Positions 50,033 to 60,256 of a stretch of 64,000 nt of DNA are shown piece by piece (positions within the stretch are counted from its first letter, which is position 1; each line of letters opens with the position of its first letter). The stretch comes from Ceriagrion tenellum (Eukaryota; Arthropoda; Insecta; Odonata; Coenagrionidae), in contig OY720632.1 in assembly GCA_963169105.1 (NCBI GenBank), positions 189,596,448-189,660,447 of the forward strand, in the 5' to 3' direction. The notes under the pieces were generated by a model. It had not been told where the DNA came from. It made no database searches and saw only the letters and a program-made list of their open reading frames with translations. Position numbers and translations under genes: made by a program.

Positions 50033-50063
50033 CCTGCAAGCCACCCAAAGGGTGTGTGGCAGG
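50033..50063 (-). other. Family B 3' stem-loop
   Basis: In RNA sense CCTGC pairs with GCAGG around an inner CACCC-TTT-GGGTG hairpin, just before the ACGTAGATGTAGAT tail. Immediately upstream is a second hairpin, GGTGC-GAAA-GCACC, with a GNRA tetraloop. The positions and order match family A, and the paired bases differ in a compensatory way. Confidence 0.68.
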
Positions 50064-50338
50064 TGGTGCTTTCGCACCAGGCATGCATGAATGATAGGTT
50101 AGAACACCGACATTACACTAAAACCCGCGAACCACACATGCAAAGCGCCAATTAAAAATCTAATACCCAAGAAACATTCAATCTTCAATCGTTCCAACAT
50201 GCAAGGGATACAAAGACTACTACTACAGATTCAAAATATCATGCATAAATAAGAACACCAATATTTACATCATGCCTAAATAAGAGAGCAGAATATATAA
50301 TGAGAAAGATTTACTGCCTGCCTATGTCAATACTCGAA

Positions 50339-53323
50339 CTATTCATGACGACGATCACAGCTGTTATGGTCCCGAATGGTACGCGGAAAAAATGACATTT
50401 TATACCTATCGGTTCTACAATCTAGCTCTCTAATTTTATTGGCGCGATCTAATCTGCCGTAGTACGAAGGGGTTAATAGTATATTTTTTACGTCGTCAGT
50501 AAAATGATTTTCCTGAAATTTATTTAGGAGGTTAAACCTATAATTCAATCTACGCTGTGATAGCGATTCCCATCCTAATTCTTCTAACAGTCCAGACACA
50601 CTAGCCAACTTATCGTAGCATCGTTTCACAAACCTAGCTCCTCTTCGCTGGACGCGATCTAACTCTGATATCAACCCCGTTTCGTATGGATCCCATACAC
50701 TAACAGCATATTCCAGATGAGGCCTAACGATTGAAAAATAACGTTCTTTCACTTTCTCATCACATTTTCCAAGTACTCTCTTGATAAAGCCTAGCTTCCT
50801 ATATGCTTGACCGCATATTTCCCTAATATGTTTTCCCCAAGATAGATCGTGAGTAATTGTGACCCCTAAGTACTTAACAGACTCGGCGTGAATAATTTCC
50901 GTATTATTAATTCTGTAAGCCCTACCTGGCCTATTTTTCTTTTTCCAAAAGCTGATTGCTACGCACTTTTTTATGTTTAGTTCCATCTGCCACTTTTCGC
51001 ACCAAGCATGAATAGCAAGTAGGTCGATTGTTAACGAGTCGCTATCTTCGGAATTGTTAATATCCCTATACACAACCGCGTCGTGTGCGAAGAGTCTAAG
51101 CTTACTTTTAACCACGTTGCTAATATCATTTATGTACAAGAGAAATAAAAGTGGACCAATTACACTTCCCTGAGGAACACCCGATGTAACGCTAACTGTG
51201 TTTGACATGATACCGTCTATGACAACCCTTTGTCCCCGTCCATGTAAGAATTGATTAATCCAACTAATAATGCTTTTATCTATTCCATATGCTTCTAGTT
51301 TTGAGAGCAACTTAACGTGAGGTACCTTATCGAAAGCTTTCTTAAAATCGAGGAATATCGCGTCAACTTGGACATTATTTTCACCCGAGAGCAAGATGTC
51401 ATGAACGAAGAGGGCCAATTGGGTTTCGCAAGATCTACCCTTTCGAAATCCGTGTTGGTTATTTATTAATAATTCCTCCCTATCTAAATGACTCATAATG
51501 GAGCTTACGATTATGTGTTCAAATACCTTACAGAAAATGGATGTGAGAGAAATAGGCCTATAGTTACTAGGGTCTTCCCTGTCGCCGCTTTTAAATATAG
51601 GTGTGACATTTGCTACTCTCCAGTCCTTAGGCACTACGTGATCTACTAAAGATTTGGTAAATATTAATTCTAAGTAAGGCGCTATGTCTGATGCCAATGT
51701 TTTATATACGCGAGCAGGTATTTGATCTGGACCGGGGGATTTGTTGGGGTTGATATTTTTTAGCTGCTGTTCTATGCCGCGACAATTTATAATAATTTCA
51801 GGCATACATGTTTGGGAACGAACAGGCTGAGGATCGAAAAGATGTGGTGTATAAGTACTGAAAATGCTTTTGAAGAATGAGTTTAACGAATTGGCTTTTT
51901 GTAGACTGTTGGTTAGCTTTTCCCCATTGATATTCTTAAGCGTGTGTACTGTTGATTTATTTCCTTGAGTGTCCCTAACATACGACCAAAATGCCTTGGG
52001 ATTATCGTTCAATTGTTCTCCCAGTAATTTACTTTTGAAATCAGCTAACGCCCTTCGGCACGCTTTTTTTGCTAAGAGTTTAGATATTTTGTAATTTTCG
52101 GTGACTGTGTATAGTTCTTCGGAGGATTTGTTATTTTTTGCCCTTTTTAACCTAGCATGACATGTTCTCTGGTGCTTTAATGTTTTTCTAACCTCCGCGT
52201 TATACCACCTAGGCTCTGCATTGGCTCTTTTCCATTTACTTGGTATGTATTTGCTAACTACTGATCGTGTAACGTTGAGGAAAGTATTCCACAAAACCTC
52301 AGTATTACTGTTGATACTTATTTTTTGAAAAGTAGTAAATGAATTTTACAACTCTCGTTTCATGCCTTCGTAGTCATCCTTATTAAACAAGTAGATTTTT
52401 CTTTGTGGATTATGTTTCTTGATCATGCTCACGGAAAAATTAGCTTTAACTATCTTGTGGTCGCTTATTCCCTTATCCGTACCTATGTTTACAACCATGT
52501 GTGGAATATTTGTCGCTAAAAGATCAAATGTATTTTTCCCTCTAGTTGGAGCAGTGACTAATTGATGTAGTGAGTGAGATGTGAATGTATACAGGAGTGA
52601 CTCACAAAGGTCTTTGTCTTTCCCCCCAGTGATAAAACTGTAAGTGTCCCAGTCTATGGACGGAAGATTGAAATCCCCACCGATTATAATATGACAGTCG
52701 TTTTTTTGAGTGTTTAACTTACTGAGTTGACTTTCTAGTCCTAATATTGAGCTTACATGGGTATCTGGTGGTCTGTAATATGCGCACACATAGATTGTTT
52801 TTGCTTTAGGATTTTGAATGGAGCACCATACGCTTTCTACCTGGTCGTCGGAAAATGACTCCCTCCTACTAATATAACAATCCTTCACTGCAATAAAAAC
52901 TCCTCCCCCGGTCCTTTCCACTCTATCTTTTCTATAAACTGTGAAATTTTTTGGGAACACTTCATTATCTGCGATTTCGTTACACAACCAACTTTCCGTC
53001 CCTATAATTAAGTCTGCGTCAGTAGTTTCAATTAGATGGTAGAAGTCAGCTACTTTATTCCTTAAGCTACGGCAATTTACTACCACGACAGAAAAGGGTT
53101 TATCAGTGAGCGTATTCCCGGAAAGTGTATTCTCATTACAACTCGCTTTCTTAGGTATATTCCAAGTTACATTACTGCTATTTTTTGAAACTGGCCTCTT
53201 ACTGTTCTCTTTAGACTTAACACTTTCTTGGATATTTTTTCTATTAAATATTGTTCGCGATGGTACCTGATTCGACCCATTAGCTGACCTACTCTCTGCC
53301 CTACCCTCTATCCTAAAAAATGT
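50339..53323 (-). pseudogene. Family B ORF2: endonuclease-reverse transcriptase
   Basis: This encodes the AP-like endonuclease and reverse transcriptase that nick target DNA and copy the element RNA into it. The frame is open from 53323 to 50339 (995 codons) except for one TAA at 52346-52348, so the break is a single nonsense codon. The endonuclease (53086-52349) has VVNCRSLRNK, GTESWL, GGDFNLPSIDW and ISDHK, the expected catalytic Asn, Glu, Asp and His. In the RT (52294-50339, numbered from its first Met) are NYRPISL (245-251), HGFRKGRSCETQL (281-293), motif A FLDFKKAFD (314-322), SGVPQGSVIGP (371-381) and motif C FAHD (402-405). FAHD should be FADD; one base change makes codon 51083-51085 His. 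No ATG precedes the endonuclease in this frame. Confidence 0.92.
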
Positions 53324-53393
53324 CTACAGTGATCGAGTATGCTACTCGCTACACAGCTAGCTGCCTCGGCCGTGTAATGGACACCAGAACGGT

Positions 53394-54331
53394 TCAGAGG
53401 GGTCCGACACGATCGGATTGCCGGCCGAAGGTCGACGAAGGAGTTCCAATGTCCGTGCAGAAGCGACGCAACCTCTGGTTTATGCCCTCCACTCGGCTCC
53501 AAACCAGGGGTCCACGATCGATCCTCGGGACAAGAGTACAAATTGCAAGCGTCATGTCAACCCCTTCGTCGCGACTTACCCGCTTCACTTCGGAGTCCAG
53601 TTCCCTGAAGGAACGCAGGATATCCTCGGATCCACGGTCCATGGCGTCGTTGACGCCGACATGGGCCACAATCTGCAGACTTGAGCACTTCGTGCCCCGG
53701 ACCGCCGCACCAACCGCCTGCGTCACCTGCGGAACACCGCCACTTGGAATGCACCATGACGTTACACGGTGGCTTATACCCTCATGGCCTGCCCTTTCCC
53801 GCAAAGGGACCATAACACGGCGGACGTTACTACTACCTATCACTACAATCCCCCCTTCCCACTCTGACGACTCTTCCTAGGTGCCGGTCTCGGAGTAGGA
53901 GTAGGCACGTCAGGCACCTCGGAATTTCCATCCGAAAGCAACTGGTACCTGTTCGAAACGGGAATGGGAGGTGCCAAAACATCTCCTGAACCACGCTTCA
54001 GAGTGACCTTACCTCCACTCCTCCGAGACACGACCCTCCAGACCTCCGGTTTACGGAGTTGTACTGCCCCTTCATCGGAAGAAGGACCTTCAGGCAAACT
54101 CTCGATCGTCCAGCCACTGTTAGCAATCGAGCGAACTCGTGCGGCCCGTAGAGCGCGGCGAATTTTCGAAGAGCGACCCAAATTTCCATCCACCTTCGGG
54201 ACGCATACCACTCTTTCAACCTTAGACTGGAGTTCCCGCAGGATTCTCTCCAACTCGGCGATGCGGGCTCGGAGAGCCGCACACTCGCCGGCGTTTTTGA
54301 TCATCCCAACAGGTAACCTATTCGAAGACAT
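53394..54331 (-). pseudogene. Family B ORF1: coiled coil plus SGNH-like domain, frameshifted
   Basis: ORF1 proteins of LINEs bind the element RNA and form the ribonucleoprotein. The first frame (54331-53843, 162 codons) starts at ATG. It has a short coiled coil (CAALRARIAELERILRELQ, residues 17-35) and a basic middle (RRALRAARVRS), then Pro-rich sequence. It stops just after a six-G run (53850-53855). The next frame (53843-53394) continues without a gap as VVIGSSNVRRV, then HVGVNDA and a final Asn/Arg-rich helix region. GSSN and HVGVND resemble blocks I and III/V of SGNH esterases, which occur in ORF1 of CR1/L2-type LINEs. A seventh G would join the two frames, so this is a homopolymer slip, in the genome or the assembly. 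About 310 codons in all. Confidence 0.8.
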
Positions 54332-54700
54332 CCTAGCACTACTCGCAATGAACTCCCAAGTAAAAAGCTTAACTACAAAAAGATGGCTATACTCAAAAGA
54401 ACTGAGCGATCCTAAACTCGGTCACAATGGACAAAGTAACAATAATACTTCTACGAAATAACTTTAACACAGACCTCACACCTGGCAAAGAGCTAACTAA
54501 AATACGAGATAAATAAGAACATAAACTCTCTAGCACAACGAAAAAAAAATTTATAACCAAAACAAATGTCTACTTATCACTACAACGAACTACGGCAACG
54601 GGAAAGCAGGTGCACAGCGCAGGTAGGGGTAGGGGTCTGCCTCGCTGAGGGGATTAACCGGTTCCAGGGAGAGGTCAGGTAGGCACGTCCGCTCGCTCCG

Positions 54701-56093
54701 AGAGTCAGCAGAAGAATGAAGAAATTCGGTGCCATGGGAAACGGGGGAGTTTCAAAGTAAACAGTGAATGACTATTGTTGACGACAAAAAATTATTTTCG
54801 TGTTGTAAAACACAAAAACCTCGGTTTGGTTCCTTGAAATCGCACCAGCGGTGAAGTAAGATCGGTTTCTGGCACATGAAACTTTACGCTGTCCTCCATT
54901 ACGATGGTTTGGATGGCTGAGTTAAATGCGGCTGTACAATAATAAAAATCTGGTCGATTTTCTCATTCGGAGTTCAATTTATAAATTTGCCAGCAAGGTT
55001 ATAGTTTTATACTAGCTAGAATTTTGAATTAAGATATGCCACAAGTGATATCGGAGATACCAGGGGTAAGAGTATATAAATGAGGGTTTTTTAAATATTT
55101 GATAATTTGTGATAACTATTTATGATATAATAGCCTATTTTAGAAGCTAAAAAGATGCTCAACTTCCACCGGGAAGGGCTTGAACTATATATATTTTTTA
55201 AAGCAGAGTTTAACTCATGCAGTGAGCGAAAACTGCTTATTCATAGAAAAAAATTTCATCCGCAAAATAGCTAGGAAGCAGTTAAAAAAGTAATTTAAAA
55301 GTAGAATTAGGTTAGGTAGAAGTTTAATTAGGTATAATAAGTATTTCCTCCACCTGATGGAGTTCATAATTGCTCTTAATTCACTGCAACGACACATTAA
55401 GTAATCCATGTCCTTGTAACAGGTTGGCTCGCTTGCTTCACCGTTTACACTCTCACTGAAAGACATCATCATGAATTATTGGGAAGATAACTGTTGTGAA
55501 CAATTAATCTCCTTCAAAATTAGTTTTAATAAAAAGCTATAAAACGGAAACTATCAGCGGCCGTTATAAAACATTCTTGTTCACTGTTAGAGACAGTGTC
55601 CCATCATGATTGAGACGAAACGTCTGCGTGTGGTGACCTCAGTGTCTGCCTCATAATTGATTTTGCGTATCCAATAATATGTAAGTGATTGTGTCAGTGG
55701 TGTTCACTTAATTCTACTCTAAATCTTCAACTATAATTACATTAATCATCAGTGTTTAGTCTTAAAAAATATTTCATGTTATAGATAACCGTTATATGTA
55801 GTCATTACTCAAATATTCCTCATACAGATCATCCTCTGACTAAATGCTTCATCAAAACTATTTTAATACGTTTATAATGCAGAGAAATTTATCCCATGAC
55901 TTTTGTTTTCATTTTTATGATGATAATCAGTTCCAAAACTTTTACCGTTAGGTTGTATTAATAGGTTTTTTTTAGATTTTGCATTTAAAAAATTCCTGAC
56001 ATAGTGAAAACTATATTTTTGATGCAATGTAATGATATTTGATGTTGAATGGTTACTTTTTTGAACAAGCGTACACTCTGGTGAGGTTGAAGA
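54701..56093. other. No confident feature
   Basis: AT-rich sequence left of a PLE relic. The frame 55215-55472 (-) is unrecognised. Confidence 0.4.
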
Positions 56094-56842
56094 TCACAGG
56101 ACGTATACCCATCGCTCTTCTGAGCATAAATATATCCGTCGTAGAGAATTATTTTGATGGCAAAGCTCAGCCAATTTGGAGAATTTCGACGGAATCGGAA
56201 ACAGACACTTTGGTGAAATCAGGTCGTCTTCAGTTACACGCAAGTCCTCAAGAATTTCTATGAAGTGCCACCTGTTTTCAATGAAAAATTCTATTCCACA
56301 GATGAATTCTTGCATGTCTCTCGAGATACATTAAGTCAATTTATAGGTCCAAGAGCAGATTGTGTTTACAATTGGCCTCCCAGAGATTCCATTCTTGTGG
56401 ATTTTTGGCAAACTATATCAACGAGTAGCCTGAGATGCTGAAGTATATATTTTCCAGTGCTCTTCTTTTGGAATCGAAGCATCTTTCATTAATTTCCTAA
56501 CTTGGCGCTCAATTCTGGCCGCTGGGTTCTTATTGCGCGTCTCATACGACTTGACGTCCGAAGGCAACTGGATTTTCTGGTTATATTCCTCCCTTGACAT
56601 TAGAACACTGGCGTTTCCTCGGTCTGATGGAAGGACGTGTAAGTTATGGTCAGATTTAAGCTGTAACAGTCAAGTTTAGTTGTCGGCAAATTTAATTTCG
56701 ATGCTTTGGAAGATCGCAGTACACGCACTATTTCACCCTTCATACATTTAGCTTTACCAACAGTAAGCGATCGTATTACAGCTTCCACTCCTGTGATAAC
56801 ATCTTTATTCGGGTTACGTTTTGGAGAAACTTCAAAGTTCAT
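56094..56842 (-). pseudogene. Penelope-like RT, N-terminal part, decayed
   Basis: This is a second PLE RT relic, read right to left. In order it shows NFEVSPKRNPNKDVITGVEA (the conserved PLE segment before the RT core), then in another frame HVLPSDRGNASVLMSREEYN (normally ILPADKGNATV-M----Y), ARIERQVRKLMKD, LPKIHKNGISGRPIVN (56408 downward) and FIEILEDLRV. Then the frame decays where SFDVVSLFT would stand. At least two frameshifts and several stops are present. The catalytic half and endonuclease are absent. Its wording differs enough from the relic at 3100-3975 to suggest a different PLE family. Confidence 0.85.
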
Positions 56843-57149
56843 TCTTTTTGTGGGGACAGACAGTCTCTTTACCCGAAGAATAGTTGTTCAGGTCGTGGAC
56901 CTTCTTGGATTGGCTTGGCTGTGTTTTCTTCTGCCTAAATTAGATTTTATTGCATTTCGACTTCTACTAGAGGATTGTGGTGTCGAATGTTTTGGTTTAG
57001 GAACCATTCGTTATTCGGTCTAAGATGTCACTGGTCTCTCGAATCTAAGTTCCAGAAACCTTTAAGAGAGCAAGGTGTGTATGTTTGAGGATTTTCCTGA
57101 CCTCTGATGTTTGCTAATGATGTGTAACTTGCACGCACGTTGGAATTAA
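56843..57149. other. Flank of PLE relic
   Basis: The first part (to about 56960) may hold more of the PLE N-terminus (a KKNEL-like piece in one frame), but it is not firm. The rest is unrecognised. Confidence 0.35.
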
Positions 57150-57275
57150 TATGTTATTGTACCATTAATAATGCAATATTTAATTGATGTGTCCTACAGC
57201 TGGTGAAATTTAAGTGTATAATTCGAATGTGGTCTCTATTGTGACTAGGGAACTATCTCGCTCGGACTTCCTTAA
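57150..57275 (+). mobile_element. TTAA-flanked MITE, copy 3 (right end only)
   Basis: The last 126 bp of the element at 5635-6198. Shared words include ACCATTAATAATGCAATATT, CCTACAGCTGGTGAAATT and CTCGCTCGGACTTCC, with the terminal TTAA at 57272-57275. The flank differs from those of copies 1 and 2. Confidence 0.8.
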
Positions 57276-57409
57276 AGTGATCAAACAGTTACGACTTGAA
57301 TCAATGAGAACGCAAGTGAGACCGACAGCGATTGGAAATAAGTATGCAAGAGTCGATATGTGTCGCATAAAAGTAATTTAACCGCATATGATTTTTTTCT
57401 ATTGGTATT

Positions 57410-57630
57410 AAGACCGCTTTACACGGTATTTTTATTGTACAAACGAATGTACAATTGAATGTACAATAAACTGAATGGAATTAGAGCAGGTTCTATTTCC
57501 CGTTAAGTCATTCAGACAAAATCATTCAGACTGAATCATACAATTTGCCGCTTTACACGGTACAATTTCCTTCATGAAGGAATTTGTACATTCGTTTCTA
57601 CAATAAAATGTACTGTGTAAAGCGGCCTTT
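57410..57630 (+). mobile_element. CCGCTTTACAC MITE, full copy
   Basis: A 221-bp element with terminal inverted repeats of about 44 bp. The left end reads AAGACCGCTTTACACGGTA, then ATTGTACAAACGAATGTACAA. The complement of the right end reads AAAGGCCGCTTTACACAGTA, then ATTGTAGAAACGAATGTACAA. A third CCGCTTTACACGG motif lies inside at about 57549. A partial inverted copy is at 10092-10235. It has no coding capacity; the superfamily is not identifiable without a clear target-site duplication. Confidence 0.78.
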
Positions 57631-57699
57631 ACAGAGAAAAAAGTCTCCTTTTAATAACCAACCAAATGGCCCTCAGCTGATCAGACTCTTCGGAGAACA

Positions 57700-57725
57700 T
57701 ATAATAATAATAATAATAAATATTT
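57700..57725. repeat. (TAA)n microsatellite
   Basis: About seven ATA/TAA trinucleotide units in a row. Confidence 0.85.
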
Positions 57726-60142
57726 ATTCCACTCCAACAAGAAATACAAAAATAATAAATTAAACAGAAGAGTGAAATTAGGCACCCCTGATGGGAAGTT
57801 CCTGTGATGGGGTTGCCTTTCCTTGGATGTGGCGTTTTTCGGCAGTTACACGAAAATGAAAACAAAATAAAATATACGAAGGGGGCAATTCAACTAAACA
57901 TACAAGTAGTGTCCTTACACAATATGAAAATATTATCTTATCACACAAATGTTACAATCTATCTACAGCAGTATATATCTCCGTTAATTGCAATTAATTG
58001 AATACAATGCATTTGGAGCGACCCTACATAAACTATATGGAATCCGTGAACATGGTCAATAGAGACCTTATTGAAGAGGCTTAAGCTATATTTTTGAATA
58101 ATATTTCAACATACTTTAATAAAAATAACCAATTTAACAGTTTCTTTGTAACATATCTTCATATTTCCAAAAATGATTCTGAAGATTAGTCAACTGCCAT
58201 CGCCAATTCGCGCAAAAAGCATTTAAATGCAACGTTCTTTTAATGCTCACATCCGTGATGAAATGTCTGCTCATACTTATGAGGAGGGAGGAGCGCGACC
58301 AGCAAGCTACTAAAAGATATCTCTTTCTCTCTCACAGGGCGTGTTTGCTCGAAAGATACATCACGTGTTTATGGTCTTATTGATTGGTTTATCAGTACAT
58401 TTCCTCGGCTTTACTTTGATTGGTCGCATCTCTAACAATGATGGCCTCGGTTGATGAGTTTCGCGATGACGCGGTCAGGCCGGGCCAAACGAGCACTCGA
58501 GACGCCCGGGGCGGAAGGGGAAGAAGGGGCGATTCCCGACCCCCCCCCACTCCTCCCCTTCCATCACGCGGTCAGCAAACAGGAGGCAATTGAATTTTCC
58601 CCAAGCATAGCCGAGAGAGAGAGAGAGGGGGGGGGGGACGCACGACAATGTGTCACGATGGCGGTCAATTAGTGAAGATCCCAATGCGATGTGCGAGTCA
58701 ACAAAATCCGAATTCATCCTTTTCGTGTAATTCTTTTTAAAAATAACTGCTCTCGCTGATGATATATGCTTTAGCAATCAAACTCCGCGATCGAAGTACA
58801 AAATATGTCGATAAGCGAACGAATATGTTAATTATGAACCATTTTTTGTTTGAGTCTCTAATGCCGACTGCGGCGCCATTTCTATGGAGTGACGGAATTT
58901 TGACTTCAGTTCCCCCCCGTGATTAGGCAATGCCTCACAATAAAATGTGGCTGGATGCATTGATGCATTTATCTCATTTTAACTCAATTTTTCGGGAGAT
59001 ATCCCTTTTCATTAACCGTTTTACACGGAATGGAACCTGTATTGGATATAACAGTACTAATATTCCCCTTGATTCTCCCAAGTATCTCTATGATATTTGA
59101 AGTTTAATTAGAGAAAAAAATAGCACGGAATGCCAGGATTTTGTGGCCCTCGTCTAATTGAAGATAAGTTTTTCTAGAATAAGCCACAGTATGAATGAAA
59201 GGGCAACTAGGTCATTTAATGGTGAAACCACCCTGAGAAAGTTCCACGGCGACCTTGTCAGTCAAAATAATTTAATCCTCTTGTTTCATTGGATTGAAAT
59301 CCCCTTAGAAAATCGGTGATGGCCTGCGTTAGCCAATGAAAACCAAAATTAGGTTACATCTCATCGGCGTAATTAGCACACCATGTAACTTCGAAAACTT
59401 CCTGTTTAGTTTAGTTTAGTATAGTTTTGGGGTTTCCTGCTCATAATATTGGCTTATGGTCCCTGAACAGTTCTATCCAACCTTGTTCAAAGGAGATGGA
59501 CAGAACAAGAAAGGAAGGTCCTATTTTTCATAGAAGTGGCAATAAAACCTATTTTCACGTCAGATGTAGTCGATTTTTCTGCTTCTCCTATCAAAAGTAG
59601 GAAATGTGAGTCACGTTGATGTCTGAAAATTAGGCCGGCGATGTGCCGATTATTCCGCGAACATTCTTTAAATGCGCCCTTATCGCTTAAAAATGAACCA
59701 TCGGAGTTTTCATCATTCATTTCATTATCATTCTGAATCTTCAGTCCATGAATATATATTATGGATTTAGATGTTTGGCATTGTTGCCTAGGCTACGTGT
59801 TGCCTAAATTTCCACTTTTAGTTCACCCAGTCCTTGGCGCCACTTCGATTAAAGTCTTTTCTGTTGTTATCGTAAATAGACGTAGTTAATTGTTGCTAAC
59901 GTGAGACTGTGGTGAATATTCAATAACGATCGAGATTATATGAATTACTTGATGCTTTGAATAATATCTTCCTGTTTTTGTGACCCAAAAGTTAACTTGT
60001 AAATGCAAGAGAAGAAATATCTATTACCGAAAATGTGTAAGAGGTTTATGAAATGTCCATCGTGTGCCGACGACAATGTTTGCCAGACTCTGATTCTAGT
60101 TTGAATGCATTAAGCCCGTTCGGATTAAATAAAGAATTTAGA
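57726..60142. other. No confident gene; GC-rich with (GA)n at 58440-58700
   Basis: Mostly AT-rich. At 58440-58680 there is a CpG-rich patch with a C run (58539-58547), a (GA)n tract and an 11-G run (58616-58639). A short TTTAG repeat lies at about 59404-59418. Overlapping frames here are compositional. Confidence 0.4.
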
Positions 60143-60256
60143 ATGCCTTGTTTAAACCGAACTTGCTTCGTACCAGGCTGCAATACAGGGTATGCGTCTA
60201 CGAGGACCCAAAATAGGAGACTTGGATTGAAAAATAAGAATCTGTTCATGGCGGCG
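60143..60256 (+). CDS. THAP-like zinc finger exon (candidate, first part)
   Basis: A 38-codon open exon reads MPCLNRTCFVPGCNTGYAST...KNKNLFMAA and ends exactly at GCG/GTAAGT, a strong splice donor (GT at 60257). THAP DNA-binding domains start with C-(V/F)-x-G-C near the N-terminus and have an LF-x-x-P strand about 20 residues later. CFVPGC-TGY and K-K-LFMA fit that pattern, with the Pro replaced by Ala. The second Cys-His half would be in a later exon, which I did not find. Alternatives are a decayed THAP pseudogene or part of a P-element-like transposase. The ATG at 60143 is chosen because THAP domains begin within a few residues of Met; the frame stays open upstream to 60053. Confidence 0.42.

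Larger units (their letters stand above)
50014..54700 (-). mobile_element. LINE family B, near-complete element
   Basis: An almost full-length two-ORF non-LTR retrotransposon on the - strand. From its 5' end it has an untranslated leader (about 54700-54332), ORF1 (54331-53394), ORF2 (53323-50339) with endonuclease and RT, and a 3' UTR ending at 50014 in ACGTAGATGTAGAT. The 3' UTR carries a GGTGC-GAAA-GCACC hairpin and the stem-loop shared with family A. Lesions seen are one frameshift in ORF1, one in-frame TAA in ORF2 and Asp-to-His in the RT box. No clear target-site duplication was found, so the 5' boundary is approximate. The layout fits the CR1/L2/Daphne-like part of the LINE tree (inference). 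Confidence 0.88.

Noticed and set aside
53320..54461. Long + strand frames of 165-186 codons opposite family B ORF1
   Set aside because: They are antisense shadows of the ORF1/SGNH coding sequence.
58320..58345. Polypyrimidine tract followed by CACAG as a splice acceptor
   Set aside because: No open exon with recognisable coding content follows it.
59404..59418. TTTAG repeats, considered as telomere-like
   Set aside because: Only about three units and not the insect TTAGG repeat.
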